Shown piece after piece: positions 1-5,106 of a stretch of DNA of 5,106 nt. Source of the stretch: Candidatus Krumholzibacteriia bacterium (GTDB lineage Bacteria; Krumholzibacteriota; Krumholzibacteriia; Krumholzibacteriales; Krumholzibacteriaceae); contig JAQVGR010000168.1 in assembly GCA_028696635.1 (NCBI GenBank), positions 1-5,106 of the forward strand, written 5' to 3'. Every line of letters starts with the position of its first letter. Position 1 is the stretch's first letter. Both the position numbers and the translations under genes were made by a program. The notes beneath the pieces were generated by a model. It did no database searches. It worked only from the letters and a program-made list of their open reading frames with translations, and was not told the origin of the DNA.

Positions 1-123
1 CAGCAGCCCTCCCGGACGATCCGCTTCATAGATGAACGGATGGGCCTCGAACCGCGCCAGCTGGAGAGCCGCCGCGATCCCCGCCGGTCCGGCGCCGATT
101 ATGGCTATGTCGCTCGCATTCAT
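1..123 (-). CDS. FAD/NAD(P)-binding oxidoreductase, N-terminal fragment (cut by window edge)
   Basis: Only the first 41 residues are visible; the gene runs off the left edge. They form a dinucleotide-binding Rossmann start: a beta strand, the GxGxxG loop (G10, G12, G15 in IIGAGPAG), a helix, a second strand ending in an acidic residue (E33 in FIYE) that would bind the ribose, and then PGG at 37-39, as in thioredoxin-reductase-like flavoproteins. The ATG overlaps the TGA of the upstream hydrolase gene as ATGA, so it is very probably the last visible gene of the same operon and translationally coupled. I infer a flavin-dependent oxidoreductase. Possible jobs are oxidising a demethylated amine or supplying electrons to reduce the corrinoid. 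The substrate and the rest of the fold cannot be seen, so the subfamily stays open. Confidence is high for the FAD-binding start and low for any role. Confidence 0.8.
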   Translation of the reverse strand, partial: MNASDIAIIGAGPAGIAAALQLARFEAHPFIYEADRPGGLL

Positions 124-755
124 GGTCTGTCCGTTTCCAGCAATGCAACGGACGCGAATCCATGGGACAGGTTCATCAGCGTCCCCCGATGGAACTCCCT
201 GTTGTACGTCGCCGTGGCGTCGGCTGGGACGAACACGGCGAAGTCCCTCACGAACGCCGCGCGCGCCGTCGTCTCGACGCAGAGGTGCGTCATGACGCCG
301 GCGATCGCGAGCTGGCGCACACCGAGCTCCCTGAGCACGCGCGGCAGCGCCGAACCGTGAAACGCGTCGTACCTCGGCTTCAGAATGATTTCCGTGGCGA
401 GCGCCTCGATCCGCGGATCGAGCTCCGCCATCGGCGTGCCGGGCAGGATCAGGTCGCCCCACCACTCCCCCATCATCCCCGCATCCTCCGGCGTGTTCAC
501 GTGCCGGGTGGCGATGATCGGGCGGCCCGCCTCGAGAAATCCCTTCGCCAGACGCTCTATCGCCGGCACGATGGCCGGCGCGCTCGGCACGCAGGCGTGC
601 GAGCCGGGATCGAGGAAGTACCGCTGCATGTCGAGGATCAGCAGGGCGGCCCGGGACATGTCGAAGGCCGGACCGCGGGGTCTGTCCGGAAGCCCCGCCG
701 TCAGCGCGGCGACGGCCTCGTCCATGGTCTCCGGGGTGAAGTAGGCTTCCTTCAC
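120..755 (-). CDS. Isochorismatase-family cysteine hydrolase
   Basis: A 211-residue alpha/beta hydrolase of the isochorismatase fold, close to the family's usual size and probably cytoplasmic. All three catalytic positions are visible: Asp42 in LLILDMQRYF, Lys126 in ILKPRYDAF, and Cys159 in GVMTHLCVETTARAA. The V-M pair before T-H matches the conserved cis-peptide site. Family members cleave C-N or ether bonds; examples are nicotinamidase, N-carbamoylsarcosine amidase and isochorismatase. I cannot name this substrate. I chose the GTG at 755 because GAGGGG (766-771) lies 10 bases upstream and the protein then begins KEAYFTPET, a natural-looking start. An alternative ATG at 791 overlaps the TGA of the preceding methyltransferase gene as ATGA and would add 12 residues rich in Gly and Ala. 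The 3' end overlaps the next gene by 4 bases. The position just after an MttB-type gene suggests it acts on the same amine, for instance releasing it from an amide, but this is inference. Confidence 0.88.
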   Translation of the reverse strand: MKEAYFTPETMDEAVAALTAGLPDRPRGPAFDMSRAALLILDMQRYFLDPGSHACVPSAPAIVPAIERLAKGFLEAGRPIIATRHVNTPEDAGMMGEWWGDLILPGTPMAELDPRIEALATEIILKPRYDAFHGSALPRVLRELGVRQLAIAGVMTHLCVETTARAAFVRDFAVFVPADATATYNREFHRGTLMNLSHGFASVALLETDRP

Positions 756-787
756 GGTTCCGGCACCCCTCGCCCCCCCGGGCGCGG

Positions 788-2239
788 TCATCCGGGCAGG
801 CGGTCCATGCCGTACCGCTTCGCCTCGGCGGTCATCAGGTCGCGCAGGTGCCTCTGCGTCGCCGCATCGAGCGGCTCGGGCGTGTGCTGTGCGAGGATCG
901 CGTCGACCCGCTCGCGCGCCCGCGCGAAGGCGTCCTTCCTGCCCTTGACGCGCCACTCCTCGAGGGCGCCGCGCTCGATCACCGGATCGGGGAAGTACGC
1001 TTCCTTGCGGAACCACTTCGTCGTGTGCGCGAGCGAGAGGAACTCCTTCTTCTCGAGCCCCTGCTCGATCAGCGGCAGGGCGATCGGGTCGTCGCGCAGC
1101 GCGATCCCGCGCGCGAGGCGCAGGGCCATCCCGCAGATCTCGTGGTCGAGCACAAGTTTCTCGAGGCTCTGGCACGACTCGAAGTCGAGCATCCCGGGGC
1201 CGGAGATGTTGTTCACCCCGGAGACCGCCGCGACGATCGCCCCCATCGCCGTCTCCATACCCGCCTGGTAGTCGACCGGCTTGGAGTCGCTCAGCGCCAT
1301 GTACGCGTGGGTCGGCACGCCGAGGTGCTTGCCGATCTCGGCGTATGCGCCGTCTATCATCATCGTCTCGATCGCCCCCATCGGCGTCGTCCCCTTGCGC
1401 ATGTCGAAGCAGGCGGGGGATCCGCCGTAGACGATCGGCGAGCCGGCCCCGGCGAGCTGGTGGATGACGATCCCGCTGAGGTTCTCCGCGCAGTGCTGCG
1501 TGACCGCCCCGGCGAGCGTCACCGGCGAGGTCGCGCCGGTCAGCGGCATCGAGACCAGCTCGGCGGGGAGCCCCGTCCGCGCGCAGTCGATCAGCGCCTG
1601 GCAGGTGAGGTCGCTCCACATCAGCGGAGGCGAGGGGCAGCAGTCGAATATCGCCATCGGTTTCTCGCGGAGTCGCTCCGCGTCGCCGGCGACCGCCGAG
1701 AGCATCTCGTGCATCACCCTGAACGCCTCGACCTTGAAGGTCCCCGTGACGACCGGCTTGGACGAGCCCAGAAGGCCCAGCATCAGCCGGTAACGGTCTG
1801 CGACCTCCTCGGGCACGTCGCCGGGGATCAGGCCGGTGCTCTGGGCGGCGTAGTGAGGGAGCGCGTCGGTGAGCCGCACGAACGCCTCGACGTCGCGCGT
1901 GGCCGGCTCGCGCGCGTCGCCGAGCTCGGGGTCGAATATCCGCAGCGCCGCCGAACCCGGATTGAAATGGATCCGGTCGCCGCCGAGATCCATGACCGCC
2001 TCGCCGGAGCGGTCGTAGACGAGGATCCGGTCGGGGGCCGTCTCGAGCGCCTTCTCGACGAGAGACGCGGGGATGTGCACGCGCCCCTTCCTCGCCTTCG
2101 CCCCGGCGCCGGCGAGCAGCTCGATCGCCTCGTCGTTCTCGACGAACACGCCGACGCGCTCGAGTATCTCGATCGCCTCGGCGATGATCTTCTTTCTCGT
2201 CTTCTCGTCGAACCACTTCACGCGCGGCGTCATGCCCAT
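788..2239 (-). CDS. MttB/MtgB-superfamily methyltransferase (non-pyrrolysine, probably methylated-amine:corrinoid)
   Basis: A 483-residue protein of the trimethylamine methyltransferase (MttB) superfamily, at about the family's usual length. Recognisable blocks are RVGVFVENDEAIELL near 28-42, SSKPVVTGTF at 159-168, CCPSPPLMWS at 200-209, MPLTGATSPVTLAGA at 231-245, YGGSPACFDMRKG at 271-282, SDSKPVDYQAGMET at 317-330 and NNISGPGMLDFE at 343-354. True MttB carries pyrrolysine at an in-frame TAG. This frame has no internal TAG and is full length, so it belongs with the non-pyrrolysine members, which include glycine-betaine, proline-betaine and carnitine demethylases. These move a methyl group from a quaternary amine to Co(I) of a partner corrinoid protein, here presumably the product of 3901-4539. 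Start: AAGGAG at 2249-2254 sits 9 bases before the ATG at 2239. An upstream GTG at 2266 overlaps the previous stop as GTGA but would add nine residues that contain the ribosome site. The substrate cannot be read from sequence alone. Confidence 0.92.
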   Translation of the reverse strand: MGMTPRVKWFDEKTRKKIIAEAIEILERVGVFVENDEAIELLAGAGAKARKGRVHIPASLVEKALETAPDRILVYDRSGEAVMDLGGDRIHFNPGSAALRIFDPELGDAREPATRDVEAFVRLTDALPHYAAQSTGLIPGDVPEEVADRYRLMLGLLGSSKPVVTGTFKVEAFRVMHEMLSAVAGDAERLREKPMAIFDCCPSPPLMWSDLTCQALIDCARTGLPAELVSMPLTGATSPVTLAGAVTQHCAENLSGIVIHQLAGAGSPIVYGGSPACFDMRKGTTPMGAIETMMIDGAYAEIGKHLGVPTHAYMALSDSKPVDYQAGMETAMGAIVAAVSGVNNISGPGMLDFESCQSLEKLVLDHEICGMALRLARGIALRDDPIALPLIEQGLEKKEFLSLAHTTKWFRKEAYFPDPVIERGALEEWRVKGRKDAFARARERVDAILAQHTPEPLDAATQRHLRDLMTAEAKRYGMDRLPG

Positions 2240-2248
2240 AGTCGCCCG

Positions 2249-2254
2249 CTCCTT
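2249..2254 (-). promoter_or_regulatory. Ribosome binding site of the MttB-type gene
   Basis: On the minus strand this reads AAGGAG, a near-perfect Shine-Dalgarno sequence, 9 bases before the ATG at 2239. It decides the start: the longer frame opening with GTG at 2266 would place the site inside coding sequence. The ATG at 2233, two codons downstream, is 15 bases away and therefore less likely. Confidence 0.75.
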
Positions 2255-2262
2255 CCCTGGTG

Positions 2263-2946
2263 TCACTCGTCGTCAAGACGGTACGGACAGGTGTCCATGT
2301 CGCAGTTGCGGCAGGAGTTCTCGCTCCGCAGCCGCACCGGGTTCCTGTCGATGTGCACGGCGAACGAGACCGACTTGCGGGGGACCATCATGGCCCCCGG
2401 CGTCAGGGTCACGCCGATCCGCTCGGCGGGGAGCAGGTCGAAGAGCCGGCGCTGGCCGCCGACGTCCCAGTCGCCGTATCCGGGGCTCGCGCGGCAGGAG
2501 GTCCTGAGCCCCTCCGCCGCCGCGGTCTCGTCGATACGGTCGTTCATGTACCGGGCGACCGCCTCTGCCGCGGCCGAGCCGACCGCGTCGAGCGCGATCC
2601 CCTCCAGCATCCTTCCGGCGCCGATCGCGGCCTTGACCGTCTCCTCGAGTGCCATCCCTATCGTGCAGATGCAGATCGCCACCCGCTCCAGCTCCGCGAA
2701 CCCCGGCGGTCCTTCGATCTCCCCGCCGGTGACGATCTCGTAGATCCCCTTCGGCTCGATCAGCGAGCGAGCGTCGGCGAGCGCCTTCGCGATCGCCTCT
2801 TTGATCTTCGCCGCCTTCGCGTCACCCGGATCCTCCTCCCCGACCCGTACGTGCCGCTCTCCGAGCAGCTTGACGAGTTCCCGCTGCTCGGGCTCCACGG
2901 AGAATCCCTCGAGAACGACCGGCTTCATGCCCAGTATCACCGCCAT
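2263..2946 (-). CDS. Stand-alone MetH-type cobalamin reactivation (AdoMet-binding activation) protein
   Basis: This 227-residue protein resembles the C-terminal activation domain of B12-dependent methionine synthase, here as a free polypeptide. In MetH that domain binds AdoMet and remethylates cobalamin that has become oxidised to Co(II). The diagnostic stretch is RASPGYGDWDV at 152-162 (compare R-x-x-x-G-Y in MetH), followed by LFDLLPAERIGVTLTPGAMMVPRKS over 168-192. The segment CICTIGMALE (92-101) and the helix after it also fit stand-alone members. The last 20 residues add a Cx2Cx4C cluster (Cys212, Cys215, Cys220), absent from classical MetH and possibly a metal or iron-sulfur site. The ATG at 2946 overlaps the 3' end of the homocysteine methyltransferase gene by 10 bases and has no good ribosome site. 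A second ATG at 2928, six codons in, follows GGTGAT by 7 bases and could be the true start. The likely client is the corrinoid protein at 3901-4539. Confidence 0.9.
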   Translation of the reverse strand: MAVILGMKPVVLEGFSVEPEQRELVKLLGERHVRVGEEDPGDAKAAKIKEAIAKALADARSLIEPKGIYEIVTGGEIEGPPGFAELERVAICICTIGMALEETVKAAIGAGRMLEGIALDAVGSAAAEAVARYMNDRIDETAAAEGLRTSCRASPGYGDWDVGGQRRLFDLLPAERIGVTLTPGAMMVPRKSVSFAVHIDRNPVRLRSENSCRNCDMDTCPYRLDDE

Positions 2947-3836
2947 GCGTCGAGCTTCGCCCTCAGCGCCCTGATGAACTCGGGGGTAGTGCCGCAGCAG
3001 CCGCCGACCGCTTCGGCCCCCGCCTCTACGATCTTCATCACCTCCGCCGCGAATTCCTCCGGGGTCTGCCGGTAGACGGCCTTCCCCGAGACCATTTCGG
3101 GGCGCCCCGCGTTCGGCTGGAAGAGCAGCGGCGTCTTCGTGAGCGCGCGCATCTCTGAGGCGAGATCGATCATCTCGGCGCTCGCCATCGAGCAGTTCGC
3201 GCCGATCATGTCGGCCCCGGCGGCGGGGAGCTCTTCGGCGGCCCTGGCCGGCGTATCCCCGACGATCGTGAAATACCCGCGCTTCTTGCGCTCCATCGTC
3301 AGCTCGCAGACGACCGGCTTAACCGAGACCTCGCGGACTGCGCGCACCGCCGCGACGGCCTCGCGGATGTCGTACATCGTCTCGATCAGAAAGATGTCGA
3401 CCACGCCGTTCTCGAGCGCCTCCGCCTGGATCCTGAACGCCTCGAAGGCGCGAGCCTCGGTCAGAACGCCCATCGGCGGGAAAAACTCCCCGGTCGGGCC
3501 GATGTCGCCGGCGAGCCAACGATCCCCGAATCCGAACTCCCTGATCGCCGTGCGCGCCAGGGTCGCTCCCGCCTCGTTGACCTTCGCAGCGTCGGGAGGG
3601 GCTCCCCGGCTCGAAGCGGCGAGCTTGACCGGCGTGGCGCCGAAGGTGTTGGTCTGTATGACGTCGGCCCCCGCATCGAGAAAGGCCTTGTGGACGCCCA
3701 TCAGGACGTCGGGACGGGTGATGTTCCACACATCGGGGGCCTCCCCCTCTCCGAGTCCCGCCGCGATCAGCATGCTCCCCATCCCCCCGTCGAAGAGGAG
3801 GACCCTTTCACCGAGCGATTCGAGGAAGGGCTTCAT
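2937..3836 (-). CDS. Homocysteine S-methyltransferase (MetH Hcy-domain-like, stand-alone)
   Basis: A 299-residue TIM-barrel enzyme of the homocysteine S-methyltransferase family, the size of that domain alone. The N-terminus has LLFDGGMGSML (13-23), followed by QTNTFGATP (61-69). The zinc ligands that activate the homocysteine thiol are in place: Cys215 in IGANCS and Cys280/Cys281 in GGCCGTTP. FQPNAGRPE (239-247) is a further conserved block. There is no pterin-binding, B12-binding or activation domain on this chain, unlike MetH. The B12-binding and activation functions are encoded by the flanking genes, which argues for a methyl-corrinoid donor held by the upstream gene's product. A direct donor such as betaine or S-methylmethionine, as used by BHMT and MmuM, is the alternative. 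The start ATG follows GGGAGCGG and an 8-base AT run. The TGA overlaps the next gene's candidate ATG by 10 bases. The expected product is methionine, made in the cytoplasm. Confidence 0.92.
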   Translation of the reverse strand: MKPFLESLGERVLLFDGGMGSMLIAAGLGEGEAPDVWNITRPDVLMGVHKAFLDAGADVIQTNTFGATPVKLAASSRGAPPDAAKVNEAGATLARTAIREFGFGDRWLAGDIGPTGEFFPPMGVLTEARAFEAFRIQAEALENGVVDIFLIETMYDIREAVAAVRAVREVSVKPVVCELTMERKKRGYFTIVGDTPARAAEELPAAGADMIGANCSMASAEMIDLASEMRALTKTPLLFQPNAGRPEMVSGKAVYRQTPEEFAAEVMKIVEAGAEAVGGCCGTTPEFIRALRAKLDAWR

Positions 3837-3865
3837 ATATATATCCGCTCCCGGCGGACAGGCGG

Positions 3866-3895
3866 TTATCCACCGTATCCACAGGTTTCCACAGG
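3866..3895 (-). repeat. Three 10-base imperfect tandem repeats resembling DnaA boxes
   Basis: In the 64-base gap between the corrinoid protein and homocysteine methyltransferase genes, the minus strand reads CCTGTGGAAA, CCTGTGGATA, CGGTGGATAA back to back. On the plus strand the same bases give TTATCCACC, GTATCCACA and GTTTCCACA, which match the DnaA box consensus TTATNCACA at 8, 8 and 7 of 9 positions. The 10-base period is close to one helical turn, so bound proteins would sit on one face of the DNA. Whether DnaA or anything else binds here is not known. The rest of the gap holds only the ribosome site and an AT run before the ATG at 3836. Confidence 0.55.
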
Positions 3896-3900
3896 CCGGT

Positions 3901-4539
3901 TCAGGCGGTCTTCTGCCTGGCCAGGGCCACCGCCGCGACCGCGTCGCCGGCGTACCCGTCGGCGCCGATCTCCGCCGCCCACTCCTTGCTGCAGGGAGCG
4001 CCGCCGACCATCACTCGTATCTTTCCTCGCAGCGATCGGGAGGCGAGCTCGTCAATGACCCGCTTCTGACCGGGCATCGTCGTGGTGAGCAGGGCAGAGA
4101 CGGCGATCCAGTCGGCGCCTGTCTTCTCCGCCTCGTCCACGAACCGCTTCACGGGGACATCGGCCCCGAGGTCGGTGACCTCGAACCCGTTCGCCGAGAG
4201 CATCGTTGCGACCAGCGTCTTGCCGATGTCGTGGATATCCCCCTCGATCGTCCCTATCACGACACGCCCGAGCTTCTCGGCCGCCTCCCCCGCCTCGAGC
4301 GCAGGCCGGAGTACCTCCATCGCCTTCTTCATCGCCTCGGCCCCTATCACCAGCTCGGGGAGGAAGAGCTCCCCCTCCTCCCACAAACGCCCGACCTCGC
4401 GGATTCCCCTTGCGAATCCCTTCTCGATCACCTCGAGGACGGGGTAGCCCTTGTCGAGACTCGCCTTCGCGAGCTCGGCCGCCTTTGGGGAATCGCCATC
4501 GACGATCGCCTGCATGCACTGTTCGAGATGCTCTTTCAT
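3901..4539 (-). CDS. Corrinoid-binding methyl carrier protein (MtbC/MttC-like, B12-binding)
   Basis: A 212-residue two-domain protein, the standard length for cognate corrinoid proteins of methylamine-type methyltransferases. Residues 1-90 are the helical cap found before B12 domains, including EVGRLWEEGELFLPEL (48-63), where W53 belongs to the conserved block over the cobalamin. Residues 91-212 are the Rossmann-like B12 domain: VIGTIEGDIHDIGK (94-107) with His103 as the lower cobalt ligand in D-x-H-D-x-G, then SALLTTTM (148-155) and VMVGGAP (176-182), which line the nucleotide tail. It should carry a methyl group between the MttB-type enzyme and homocysteine methyltransferase. Start: GGGAG at 4548-4552 lies 8 bases before the ATG at 4539. 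An in-frame TTG at 4605 would add 22 unlikely residues over the leader. It is the first gene of the operon, preceded by a promoter-like sequence. Confidence 0.95.
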   Translation of the reverse strand: MKEHLEQCMQAIVDGDSPKAAELAKASLDKGYPVLEVIEKGFARGIREVGRLWEEGELFLPELVIGAEAMKKAMEVLRPALEAGEAAEKLGRVVIGTIEGDIHDIGKTLVATMLSANGFEVTDLGADVPVKRFVDEAEKTGADWIAVSALLTTTMPGQKRVIDELASRSLRGKIRVMVGGAPCSKEWAAEIGADGYAGDAVAAVALARQKTA

Positions 4540-4547
4540 GTATTGAT

Positions 4548-4552
4548 CTCCC
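4548..4552 (-). promoter_or_regulatory. Ribosome binding site of the corrinoid protein gene
   Basis: GGGAG on the minus strand, 8 bases before the ATG at 4539. It supports the shorter start for the corrinoid protein over the in-frame TTG at 4605. Confidence 0.65.
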
Positions 4553-4611
4553 GAAGCCAGATTCGAATACCTATACTCACACGATCGCTGAGGAATCTTC
4601 AGCAAGGCCGC

Positions 4612-4620
4612 AGTATATCA
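4612..4620 (-). promoter_or_regulatory. Candidate extended -10 promoter for the methyltransferase operon
   Basis: The minus strand reads TGATATACT: an extended TG-n element followed by TATACT, which matches the sigma-70 -10 consensus at 5 of 6 bases. It sits in the AT-richest part of the window, about 70 bases before the corrinoid protein's ATG. No good -35 hexamer is found 16-18 bases upstream; TCGACA (4646-4651) is a fair match but 28 bases away from the TATACT. The resulting leader of about 65 bases looks too short for a cobalamin or SAM riboswitch, and I see none of their motifs. Confidence 0.4.
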
Positions 4621-4649
4621 GAAAAGATTTTTCGATGGGCAGAAATTTG

Positions 4650-4663
4650 TCGAAGGCCTTCGA
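4650..4663. promoter_or_regulatory. Perfect 14-base palindrome upstream of the promoter (possible operator)
   Basis: TCGAAGGCCTTCGA is a perfect palindrome centred about 40 bases upstream of the candidate -10 element. That spacing suits an activator-type binding site for a dimeric regulator. A second perfect palindrome, GGGTCCGGACCC (4668-4679), lies four bases further upstream and overlaps the terminator stem. No regulator gene is visible in the window, so this is a positional suggestion only. Confidence 0.3.
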
Positions 4664-4674
4664 GGGGGGGTCCG

Positions 4675-4705
4675 GACCCGCCGGGCGTCGGGCGCCCGGC
4701 GGGTC
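4675..4705 (-). terminator. Strong GC hairpin, likely terminator of the upstream secreted-protein gene
   Basis: A perfect 13-base-pair inverted repeat, GACCCGCCGGGCG and CGCCCGGCGGGTC, with a 5-base loop. It begins about 20 bases after the TAG of the surface-protein gene. It separates that gene from the methyltransferase operon. There is no T-run directly after it on either strand, so it is either a U-less terminator, as often seen in GC-rich bacteria, or an mRNA 3'-end stabiliser. Confidence 0.65.
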
Positions 4706-4724
4706 AGTCCCGTTTCGTGCGCGG

Positions 4725-5106
4725 CTACCTGAGGAGCACCATCTTCTTCGATATCGTCTCCCTTTGGCAGGTGAGACGATAGAAGTAGACCCCCGAGGCC
4801 GCCTGGCGGCCGTTCGCGTCGAGCCCCCGCCATTCGACCGAGTGCTCGCCCCTCGGCTGCATCGCACCGTCGAGCAGCCTCGAGACGAGCCTTCCGGAGG
4901 CGTCGTAGATATCGAGGGTCACCGCCCCCTCCTCGGGGAGGTAGAAGCCGATGACCGTCGCGGGGTTGAACGGGTTCGGACAGTTCTGCCGCAGGGTGAG
5001 CGGGATCGCCGGCGTCGAGATCGCCTCGGTCTCGAAGAGCGTCCTGCTCCCCGAGGCGTCTTCGACGCCGACCCGGTAGCGGTATGTCGTCCCCGGCTCG
5101 CAGGTC
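4725..5106 (-). CDS. Secreted/surface protein, C-terminal fragment with FN3-like segment and FlgD-Ig / T9SS-type sorting tail
   Basis: The last 126 residues of a larger protein cut by the right edge. The first 30 or so (GTTYRYRVGVEDASGS) look like the end of a fibronectin type III repeat. From about residue 35 it is the standard C-terminal module: LRQNCPNPFNPATVIGFYLPE, V-T-L-D-I-Y-D-A-S-G-R-L-V, VEWRGLDANGR, ASGVYFYRL and the final KKMVLLR. In Bacteroidota this type of tail directs export by the type IX system. The same module is common in many FCB-group and candidate phyla, where its export route is less certain. The frame ends in TAG at 4725-4727. The protein's enzymatic or binding function lies outside the window. 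It is separated from the operon by a hairpin and is probably unrelated to it. Confidence 0.9.
   Translation of the reverse strand, partial: TCEPGTTYRYRVGVEDASGSRTLFETEAISTPAIPLTLRQNCPNPFNPATVIGFYLPEEGAVTLDIYDASGRLVSRLLDGAMQPRGEHSVEWRGLDANGRQAASGVYFYRLTCQRETISKKMVLLR

Noticed and set aside
788..2239. A pyrrolysine (in-frame amber) codon in the MttB-type gene
   Set aside because: The frame is open from start to TGA with no internal TAG, and the protein already has the full family length.
120..2276. A 718-codon open frame on the minus strand running through both the MttB-type and hydrolase genes
   Set aside because: Only its last part, from about 755, is a real protein (the hydrolase). The rest is an Arg/Gly/Asp-rich out-of-frame reading of the MttB-type gene, typical of GC-rich DNA, and shows no family motifs.
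848..2743. A 631-codon plus-strand open frame
   Set aside because: It is antisense to two clearly recognised genes, is rich in Arg, His and Asp with no domain motif, and results from the GC-rich codon bias of the opposite strand.
3866..3895. An origin of replication based on the DnaA-like boxes
   Set aside because: There are only three imperfect boxes in a 64-base intra-operon gap, with no AT-rich unwinding region of useful length and no dnaA, dnaN or gyr genes nearby.
4540..4611. A cobalamin or SAM riboswitch in the operon leader
   Set aside because: The leader is only about 65-70 bases from the candidate promoter, and I see no B12-box-like or SAM-riboswitch-like conserved segments. There is only a weak 5-bp hairpin at 4587-4603.
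4606..4724. A small gene or RNA in the gap before the operon
   Set aside because: The gap is filled by a hairpin, palindromes and a promoter-like element. The short frames crossing it are continuations of antisense or shifted readings and have no ribosome site.
3139..4782. A 547-codon plus-strand open frame
   Set aside because: It is antisense to the homocysteine methyltransferase and corrinoid protein genes and crosses both intergenic gaps. The translation changes composition midway and has no recognisable domain.

Overview
The window is GC-rich, and every gene I can support is on the minus strand, so it reads right to left. At the right edge is the C-terminus of a secreted or surface protein. 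It ends in a fibronectin-III-like segment and the NPFNPxTxIxFxLPE...GRLV...SGVYFYRL...KKMVLLR tail (FlgD-Ig-like / type IX-type sorting domain). That tail in a GC-rich genome suggests the broad FCB-type or candidate-phylum bacteria (for example Krumholzibacteriota, Eisenbacteria, Latescibacterota, Zixibacteria). This placement is an inference from one tail motif and base composition; there is no rRNA or other marker here.

Leftwards, after a strong GC hairpin and a short promoter-bearing gap (4540-4724), comes a tight operon of six genes: (1) a corrinoid-binding methyl carrier with an intact D-x-H-D-x-G motif (3901-4539); (2) a stand-alone homocysteine S-methyltransferase module with the Cys...Cys-Cys zinc site (2937-3836); (3) a stand-alone MetH-type AdoMet-dependent reactivation module with an added C-terminal Cys cluster (2263-2946); (4) an MttB/MtgB-superfamily methyltransferase without pyrrolysine (788-2239); (5) an isochorismatase-fold cysteine hydrolase with its Asp/Lys/Cys triad (120-755); (6) the N-terminus of a FAD/NAD(P)-binding oxidoreductase, cut by the left edge (1-123). 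Most junctions overlap or have gaps under 35 bases.

Taken together, genes 1-4 look like methionine synthase (MetH) taken apart. The homocysteine, B12 and reactivation modules are present as separate proteins, and the methyltetrahydrofolate-binding module is missing. In its place is an MttB-type enzyme, a superfamily that demethylates quaternary or tertiary amines onto a corrinoid protein. The simplest reading is a corrinoid-dependent pathway moving a methyl group from a methylated amine (identity unknown) to homocysteine to make methionine, with AdoMet-dependent rescue of oxidised cobalamin. The hydrolase and flavoprotein may prepare or further process the amine, or supply electrons. The pathway is inferred from gene content and order; the module assignments rest on recognisable motifs.
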